Source: DATDAW01 sp036525185 (GTDB taxonomy: Bacteria > Verrucomicrobiota > Verrucomicrobiia > Chthoniobacterales > DASVRZ01). Taken from it: 64,000 bases of DNA. Below the pieces are notes generated by a model. That model saw nothing but the letters and a program-made list of their open reading frames with translations. It was not told the DNA's origin and ran no database searches. The number at the start of each line of letters is the position of its first letter. The first letter of the stretch is position 1. Positions 58,720 to 64,000 of this stretch are shown piece by piece. Where the stretch lies: assembly GCA_036525185.1 (NCBI GenBank), contig DATDAW010000029.1:1-64000 (forward strand). The letters are read 5' to 3'. A program made the translations under genes and the position numbers.

Positions 58720-59718
58720 ATGCTAAGCAGGGTCGCCGACGCCATTTACTGGATGAGCCGTTACATCGAACGGGCCGAAAACAACGCCCGGATGCTGGAT
58801 GTGAATCTCCAGGTAATGTTGGATTACGAGACGCATGGTGGTGTCAGGGCCGAGCGGCACTGGAGCCCGATCATCAGCACACTTGAGGATCACAAGCTTT
58901 TCCAAAAGCTCTACGATTCCATGAGCGGCGATGCCGTTGTGGATTTTGTCACGTTCGCGCGAAAAAATCCGAACTCAATCTATTCCTGTGTCGCTTACGC
59001 GCGCGAAAACGCCCGAACGGTGCGTGAGCAGATCTCGAGCGAAATGTGGGAGCAGATTAATAAGCTTTACCTTTTTTTGAGATCCGATGACGCGCAGAAG
59101 CTTTTCCGCAACAGTTCCTTCGAATTTTTTAACTACATTGTCGAAGCGTCCCACCTTTTTCAGGGATTCACCGATGCAACGATGACTCATGGCGAGGGCT
59201 GGGATTTTGCACAGGCAGGACGTTTCATTGAACGTGCCGACCGGACTTCGCGCTTGCTGGATATGAAGTATCACGTGCTGCTGCCTTCGGGCGAAGAAGT
59301 CGGAGGCAACGTCGACACCGTCCAGTGGATGGGGGTTCTCCGTTCATGCAGTGCGCTTGAGGCTTATCGGAAAATTTATGTGGATCAAGTGGCACCCTGG
59401 AAAGTGGCGGAGTTCCTGATCACCGATGATTTGTTCCCGCGTTCAATCAATTTTTGTGTGGATCGCGTAGATGAAACGCTGCACAAACTTTCCGGTGCGC
59501 CGCGTGGCAGGTTCCGGACGGAGGCGGACCGTCTTTCAGGACATTTACACGCGGATCTGGCGTTTACGACCATCAAAGACATCTTCGCATTGGGGCTCCA
59601 TCAGTACCTCGATCGTATTCAGCTTCGACTGATGCAGATCAGCAATGCGTTGACGCGGCAATATTGCGGCTGGCAGACGGAAGAACCGGAGGAGGCGGAG
59701 ACGGCGGAAGCTGCGTAA
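58720..59718 (+). CDS. Alpha-E (DUF403) protein
   Basis: A 332-residue all-helical protein of the Alpha-E/DUF403 family: SRVADAIYWMSRYIERAENNARMLDVNL at the N-terminus, VAYARENARTVREQISSEMWEQINKLYL near 95, and FTRADRTSRLLDMKYH-like FIERADRTSRLLDMKYH near 175. It is the standard neighbour of circularly permuted ATP-grasp genes and is thought to be a partner in amide ligation. Gap to the ATP-grasp gene is 18 bases, so they are co-transcribed. Convergent with larB 11 bases further on. Confidence 0.93.
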   Translation: MLSRVADAIYWMSRYIERAENNARMLDVNLQVMLDYETHGGVRAERHWSPIISTLEDHKLFQKLYDSMSGDAVVDFVTFARKNPNSIYSCVAYARENARTVREQISSEMWEQINKLYLFLRSDDAQKLFRNSSFEFFNYIVEASHLFQGFTDATMTHGEGWDFAQAGRFIERADRTSRLLDMKYHVLLPSGEEVGGNVDTVQWMGVLRSCSALEAYRKIYVDQVAPWKVAEFLITDDLFPRSINFCVDRVDETLHKLSGAPRGRFRTEADRLSGHLHADLAFTTIKDIFALGLHQYLDRIQLRLMQISNALTRQYCGWQTEEPEEAETAEAA

Positions 59719-59729
59719 ACGCTCGGTCG

Positions 59730-60410
59730 TTATTTCCGATGCAGCAGCCTTGTAATGGTCGCGGCGGCATATGCAGCGCCAAAACCGTTGTCGATATTGA
59801 CGACGGTAACGCCGCTGCCGCAACTGTTGAGCATCCCGAGTAATGCTGCCAGACCCCCAAAATTAGCGCCGTATCCTACGCTGGTGGGCACGGCAATGAC
59901 GGGCTTTTCGACGAGTCCGGCGACAACTCCCGGCAAGGCACCTTCCATACCAGCGACGACGATAATGACGTCGCAGGCGTTGATATCGTCGCGAACAGCC
60001 AGCAGCCGATGGATGCCCGCGACGCCCACGTCGCTGATAAGTAGGGCCTCCACGCCAAAGGTTTCGAGGGTTACGACGGCTTCACCCGCAACGGGTGCAT
60101 CCGAGGTCCCAGCGCACACGACGGCGACTTTACCCATAAGGGGGGAGACGGCTGGCCCGTTCCACGTGATGCAGCGGGCGCGTTCGTTAAAAACCGCTTC
60201 GGGCAGCACGGACAGCACGGCGTCATACTGCTGTCGGCTGGCCCGCGTGCCCAGGACAATGCCCGCGGTTTTGGCGAGAACGACGGAAATGGACGCCACT
60301 TCATTCGGCGTTTTTCCTTCGCAAAAAATGACCTCAGGAAAACCGCAGCGTTTGTGACGCCCAGTATCGACGCGGGCATTTTCGGCATGCACAAACGACG
60401 TATGGTCCAT
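59730..60410 (-). CDS. larB: Pyridinium-3,5-biscarboxylic acid mononucleotide synthase LarB
   Basis: LarB carboxylates nicotinic acid adenine dinucleotide to start synthesis of the nickel-pincer cofactor. The 226-residue protein has CGFPEVIFCEGKTPNEV (about residue 22), GTRASRQQYD, VAVVCAGTSDAPVAGEAVVTLETFG, and GMEGALPGVVAGLVEKPVIAVPTSVGYG, all typical. The N-terminus is short: other LarB proteins have about 40 residues before the first motif. An upstream GNAT gene ends 4 bases before this gene. larC lies 20 kb away; LarA and LarE are not in the window. Confidence 0.93.
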   Translation of the reverse strand: MDHTSFVHAENARVDTGRHKRCGFPEVIFCEGKTPNEVASISVVLAKTAGIVLGTRASRQQYDAVLSVLPEAVFNERARCITWNGPAVSPLMGKVAVVCAGTSDAPVAGEAVVTLETFGVEALLISDVGVAGIHRLLAVRDDINACDVIIVVAGMEGALPGVVAGLVEKPVIAVPTSVGYGANFGGLAALLGMLNSCGSGVTVVNIDNGFGAAYAAATITRLLHRK

Positions 60411-60414
60411 TGCG

Positions 60415-60879
60415 TTACCTTTTCAGCCAGTAACGCATGGGCACCATCGCACTTTTTACAAAGCCATGACTTTCGAAGAAGTGCATGGCATCCGGATTAA
60501 TCCGATCCGTCAACAGGGTGATTCGGAGGAAATTTTTCTGCCGGGCGAACTCGATGGCGTACTTGAGCAGTTGAGAGCCGTAACCTTGGCCGCGATGGAG
60601 GTGATGGATGACGATGTCCTCAAGGAGGATGACAAATCCGCCTTCAGCGGTACTGATTGTAAAGAGCAAATTGATCATCCCGATGATGGCGTTGTCCGTG
60701 CGCAGAACGAAGATGCGCCCGCGATTCGGCTGCTCCATAATCAGGCGCAGACCGCGCATTTGTGTTTCGGAATCCACGCGAAAATCGGGTTCGTGCGAAA
60801 AGAGGTCAATGAGCAATTCCGTGAGTTGCGGAATATCCTCCAAGACAGCCGGTTCGATACGCGTGAGCTGATTAACCAT
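60415..60879 (-). CDS. GNAT acetyltransferase
   Basis: A 154-residue GNAT from the ATG at 60879: IEPAVLEDIPQLTELLIDLFSHEPDF at the start, then RTDNAIIGMINLLF and the acetyl-CoA-binding DIVIHHLHRGQGYGSQLLKYAIEFA, then LTDRINPDAMHFFESHGF. An ATG at 60891 is also in frame. It precedes larB by 4 bases, so the two are almost surely co-transcribed; whether it acts in nickel-cofactor metabolism is unknown. Confidence 0.9.
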   Translation of the reverse strand: MVNQLTRIEPAVLEDIPQLTELLIDLFSHEPDFRVDSETQMRGLRLIMEQPNRGRIFVLRTDNAIIGMINLLFTISTAEGGFVILLEDIVIHHLHRGQGYGSQLLKYAIEFARQKNFLRITLLTDRINPDAMHFFESHGFVKSAMVPMRYWLKR

Positions 60880-60976
60880 TCCCGTGGCCATATCGCATAA
60901 TCGCTGTAAATTGGCGAGCTGAACATCAGCCCGGAGCGTTGTTTTGACAACTAACGCCACGGTGTATGTCGGTCGT

Positions 60977-63487
60977 ATGAGCGACGAGATCCAATCAACG
61001 ATTCATCAAACGGCTCAATCCAAGGCACAAACCCCTCAACACACCGCCGGACATGCCGATCCCTTCGGCTTGCGAAGCGTGGAAGGGGATGACGCGAAGC
61101 AGCTTCCAGGCGCGCAGCCGCCGGATGAAACCGGCCTAACGACATATCTTGGGCACGTCCATCGAAACGCCGCTGGAATGGAGGCGATCATCCAGAGTGC
61201 GAAACTTACGCTTCAGCAAATGGGGCCGGGCCGTGGCGTGAAAGCGTGGTTGAAAGTGAATAAGAAAGACGGATTCGATTGCCAGAGTTGTGCGTGGCCG
61301 AATCCGGATGATCACCGGCATGTGTTCGAATTTTGCGAAAATGGCGTCAAGGCTCTCGCCGACGAAGGCACAACGAAACGGATCACGGAAGCGTTTTTTG
61401 CCCAGCACAGCATCCGGGATTTGCAGGAAAAATCGGACCATTGGCTTGGCCAGCAGGGGCGTCTGACTACGCCGATGGTGAAACACAAGAATGGCACCCA
61501 CTACGAAGCGATCTCGTGGGATGACGCGTTTGCTCTCATGGGCCGCGAGTTGAACGCACTCGCCAATCCTGATGAAGCGGCGTTTTACACTTCCGGACGG
61601 ACGAGCAACGAGGCTGCTTTTTTATACCAGCTCTTTGTCCGCCAATTCGGTACGAACAATTTACCGGACTGCTCCAACATGTGCCACGAATCCAGCGGCG
61701 CTGCGCTGAATGAAGCCATCGGCATCGGCAAAGGCTGCGTGACGCTCGCCGATTTCGAGAAATGCGACGCCATTTTCATCGTTGGGCAAAATCCTGGCAC
61801 AAATCATCCGCGGATGATGTCGGTGCTCGAGCGAGCGAAACGCCACGGTGCGAAAATTGTGGCGATCAATCCGCTGCCAGAGAGCGGCCTGCTCCATGTC
61901 GTGAATCCAAACCCGCAGGAGTACCCGAATTTGCTGAAGTTTCCGGGCAAGCTCCTGTTCAACCGGGGAACAAAACTCGCCGACATCTGGCTGCCCGTGC
62001 GCATCAACGGCGACATGGCGCTTTTCAAAGGCATTCTGAAAGAAATGCTAACAGCGGAGGAGGCAAGGCCCGGGAGCGTCTTCGACCAGGAATTCATTCA
62101 GGAACACACGGTCGGTTTTGAGGAATTGATCGCTGACATTCGCGCTGCCGATTGGGACGAGATCACGACGAATAGTGGCCTCACCCGGGAACAAATCTGC
62201 GAAGCTGCAAACGTCGCTATTCACGCCAAACGAATTATCACCTGTTGGGCGATGGGCCTTACGCAACATAAGAACGCCGTTGGAACGATCCAGATGGTGA
62301 TGAACATGCTACTCCTAGGGGGTAACATCGGGAGGGCTGGCGCTGGTCCATGCCCCGTTCGCGGGCATTCGAACGTGCAAGGCGATCGCACGATGGGGAT
62401 TTGCGCGCGAATGAACACTGTGTTCCTCGACAGACTCGGCGCCGAATTCGGTTTTGAACCACCTCGCAAGCGCGGTTTGGACACCGTGGAAACGATCAGG
62501 CGTATGCACGATGGGCGGATTCGCTTTTTCCTCGGACTCGGCGGCAATTTCCTCTCGGCAACGCCGGACACTGAATTCACGGCGCAATCATTGCAAAAAT
62601 GCCGGCTCACGGCGCACATATCGATCAAGCTGAACCGCTCACATCTCATTGCCGGCGAAATCGCGCTCATTTTGCCGTGTCTGGGCCGGAGTGAGATCGA
62701 TCGCGGACAGTTTGTAACCGTCGAAGATTCGATGGGCATAATCAGTTCGTCCCGTGGTCTTTTTGAACCAGCGAGCGATCAATTACGCAGTGAATGCCAG
62801 ATCATTGCCGGGCTTGCGCGTGCGACGCTGGGACAGGAGACGACCGTTCCGTGGGAAGACCTCGTAAACAACTACGGTCTCATCCGCGACCGCATCGAGC
62901 GTGTGATTCCCGGGTTTGAAAAGTTCAACGAGCGCATTGTGAAAGATATTTTTTACTTGCCGAACGACGCGAGAGACCGGTGGAAGTTCAACAACGACCT
63001 TGGAAAAGCGAAGTTTACGGTTCATCCCATTCCGGATCATGCGCTTGCCTCGGGGCAGTTCGTGATGATGACCATCCGTTCGCACGACCAGTTCAACACG
63101 CATATCTATGGCCTGAATGATCGCTATCGGGGCGTTTACAACGGGCGCCGCGTCGTTTTTCTGAATGCAGAAGACATCGCTGAAGCAGGCTTGCAGGCAG
63201 GGCAATTGGTGGATTTGACGAGTCATTTCAGCGGCCGGGAGCGGGTCGCCAAACATTTCCTGGTGACGCCATTCGAGATCCCACGGCGTTGCGCGGCGAC
63301 GTATTTTCCCGAGGCAAACGTCCTCGTTCCCATCGAGAGCGTGGCGCAGAAAAGCAACACACCCACATCGAAATTCGTTATCATTTCCATAAGGCCTTCT
63401 CCTGACGCCGAATCCGCCGCACGAAAGCTGCACATCGAATCACTGGAAGCTTCCCAACTCGCCAAGCCGGGACTTCAGCCAGGCTAG
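60977..63487 (+). CDS. FdhF/YdeP-family molybdopterin oxidoreductase
   Basis: An 836-residue molybdopterin-binding oxidoreductase of the YdeP type (formate-dehydrogenase-alpha-like). The N-terminal DGFDCQSCAWPNPDD and HVFEFCENGVKALADE resemble the family's metal-binding Cys region. It then has ISWDDAFALMGRELN, SNMCHESSGAAL, FIVGQNPGTNHPRM, VAINPLPESGL, and the C-terminal VVFLNAEDIAEAGLQAGQLVDLTS typical of the dinucleotide-binding end. A start at ATG 60977 is used; the frame reaches 60944. Substrate is uncertain; family members are linked with acid or oxidative stress. It is 76 bases upstream of a cyclase-like gene. Confidence 0.9.
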   Translation: MSDEIQSTIHQTAQSKAQTPQHTAGHADPFGLRSVEGDDAKQLPGAQPPDETGLTTYLGHVHRNAAGMEAIIQSAKLTLQQMGPGRGVKAWLKVNKKDGFDCQSCAWPNPDDHRHVFEFCENGVKALADEGTTKRITEAFFAQHSIRDLQEKSDHWLGQQGRLTTPMVKHKNGTHYEAISWDDAFALMGRELNALANPDEAAFYTSGRTSNEAAFLYQLFVRQFGTNNLPDCSNMCHESSGAALNEAIGIGKGCVTLADFEKCDAIFIVGQNPGTNHPRMMSVLERAKRHGAKIVAINPLPESGLLHVVNPNPQEYPNLLKFPGKLLFNRGTKLADIWLPVRINGDMALFKGILKEMLTAEEARPGSVFDQEFIQEHTVGFEELIADIRAADWDEITTNSGLTREQICEAANVAIHAKRIITCWAMGLTQHKNAVGTIQMVMNMLLLGGNIGRAGAGPCPVRGHSNVQGDRTMGICARMNTVFLDRLGAEFGFEPPRKRGLDTVETIRRMHDGRIRFFLGLGGNFLSATPDTEFTAQSLQKCRLTAHISIKLNRSHLIAGEIALILPCLGRSEIDRGQFVTVEDSMGIISSSRGLFEPASDQLRSECQIIAGLARATLGQETTVPWEDLVNNYGLIRDRIERVIPGFEKFNERIVKDIFYLPNDARDRWKFNNDLGKAKFTVHPIPDHALASGQFVMMTIRSHDQFNTHIYGLNDRYRGVYNGRRVVFLNAEDIAEAGLQAGQLVDLTSHFSGRERVAKHFLVTPFEIPRRCAATYFPEANVLVPIESVAQKSNTPTSKFVIISIRPSPDAESAARKLHIESLEASQLAKPGLQPG

Positions 63488-63562
63488 AGTTCATGCAACG
63501 TTCCGGAAGCTGGCGCGAAACCATACGTTTTCGTCGACCAATAAGGTGGCAGCCTTTTTCTT

Positions 63563-64000
63563 ATGAAATTCATCGACCTCACACATCCGCTAGTCCACGG
63601 GCAGCCTGCGTTTCCGGCGGATCCAAAATTGAGTATCGTGCCGCATGGCACGGTTGCGACGACGAAATACAATATCAGCCAGATCGTGATGGGTTCGCAT
63701 CAGGGCACGCACCTTGATGCGATGTATCATTTCATTGATAACGGTCGGACTCTCGATCAAATGCCGCTGGAATGGTTTTACGGTCCTGCCCGCATTTTGC
63801 GAATCCCGAAACAGGCGGGGGAAGACATTACCGTTGACGATTTCTTGCCATACGAACATTTGCTCGTCCCTGAAGCCAAGATCCTCTTTGAAACCGGTTG
63901 GGCCAGGAAATTCGGTACGCAGGATTTCTTCGAAAACTTTCCATCGCTCACGCAGGATGCCGCACGGTTTCTCGCCAAAAAAGGCATTCGCCTGTTGGGC
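63563..64000 (+). CDS. Cyclase/kynurenine-formamidase family protein, 3' end missing
   Basis: The frame starts at ATG 63563 and runs off the right edge with 146 residues visible. It matches the cyclase family of metal-dependent hydrolases: FIDLTHPLVHGQPAFPADP at the start and the metal-binding GSHQGTHLDAMYHFID, with the HxGTHxD core (about 50-60). Members include kynurenine formamidase and isatin hydrolase; the fold in bacteria does not fix the substrate. It follows the oxidoreductase gene in the same direction, after 75 bases, so a shared pathway is possible. Confidence 0.9.
   Translation, partial: MKFIDLTHPLVHGQPAFPADPKLSIVPHGTVATTKYNISQIVMGSHQGTHLDAMYHFIDNGRTLDQMPLEWFYGPARILRIPKQAGEDITVDDFLPYEHLLVPEAKILFETGWARKFGTQDFFENFPSLTQDAARFLAKKGIRLLG

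Noticed and set aside
1..64000. CRISPR arrays, rRNA, prophage or intact insertion sequences
   Set aside because: No repeat-spacer arrays, rRNA sequences, phage structural genes or transposase frames were recognised.

Overview
This 64 kb window looks like chromosomal DNA of a Gram-negative, free-living bacterium. I infer a Verrucomicrobiota member, perhaps of the soil Spartobacteria/Chthoniobacterales type, but no taxonomy search was possible. The inference rests on moderately high GC, outer-membrane lipid A genes (lpxB, an acyltransferase-heptosyltransferase fusion), a lysine/alanine-rich histone-H1-like protein as seen in the PVC superphylum, and short palindromic repeats in several gene gaps. 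Most of the window is ordinary housekeeping DNA. There is no rRNA, CRISPR array, prophage, plasmid gene or intact insertion sequence.

Layout. 1-7.7 kb: the tail of a PAS/PP2C regulator, a divergent LysR / nitroreductase / NTF2-like unit with a textbook LysR box, a glycosyltransferase overlapping a glycogen-debranching-type enzyme, and an unknown exported protein. 7.8-16.3 kb: lgt, coaD, an ECF sigma factor, a pseudouridine synthase coupled to a cysteine-free type-4-like uracil-DNA glycosylase, a D-2-hydroxyacid dehydrogenase, a membrane Ser/Thr kinase and an L,D-transpeptidase. 16.3-25.3 kb: a SWIM/SNF2 helicase, a REP array, rtcB, a class A PBP whose transpeptidase motifs are broken, and rpsB-tsf with a clear terminator. 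25.4-31.6 kb: a bacterial nitric oxide synthase, cobalamin adenosyltransferase, rnhB-yraN, a tandem pair of SHOCT-related paralogues, and a HAD phosphatase coupled to a glycerol-1-phosphate-dehydrogenase-like protein. 31.7-46.2 kb: mainly a minus-strand run with a Gfo/Idh oxidoreductase, lpxB, mqo, larC-ilvA, hisA, panC, the LPS fusion, a peptide-binding lipoprotein and secG, interrupted by crcB, a VOC/GNAT pair and a Uma2 remnant. 46.2-56.1 kb: a 950-base gap, the histone-like gene, mgtE, the agmatine-to-putrescine genes aguB-aguA, a cyclophilin, thiD, apaG, a DUF4126 gene overlapping ribD, a Tyr/Arg/His-rich exported protein and tRNA-Pro. 56.3-64 kb: a possible microprotein, a GNAT, a circularly permuted ATP-grasp/Alpha-E pair, a second GNAT with larB, a YdeP-type molybdopterin oxidoreductase and the start of a cyclase/kynurenine-formamidase-like gene.

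How the genes fit together. Envelope building is the strongest theme: lipid A (lpxB, a possible UDP-GlcNAc dehydrogenase, acyltransferase-heptosyltransferase), lipoprotein maturation (lgt), Sec export (secG) and peptidoglycan (a PBP that appears to be only a glycosyltransferase, plus an L,D-transpeptidase). larB and larC, 20 kb apart, point to the nickel-pincer cofactor. aguB and aguA supply putrescine. I see no single dominant new system. The observations most worth follow-up are the PBP with a T-A-F-T in place of SxxK, the stand-alone nitric oxide synthase, the cysteine-free UDG, the one-chain LPS fusion, the HAD / glycerol-1-phosphate dehydrogenase coupling, the tandem SHOCT paralogues, the H1-like protein, and three or four distinct palindromic repeat families.
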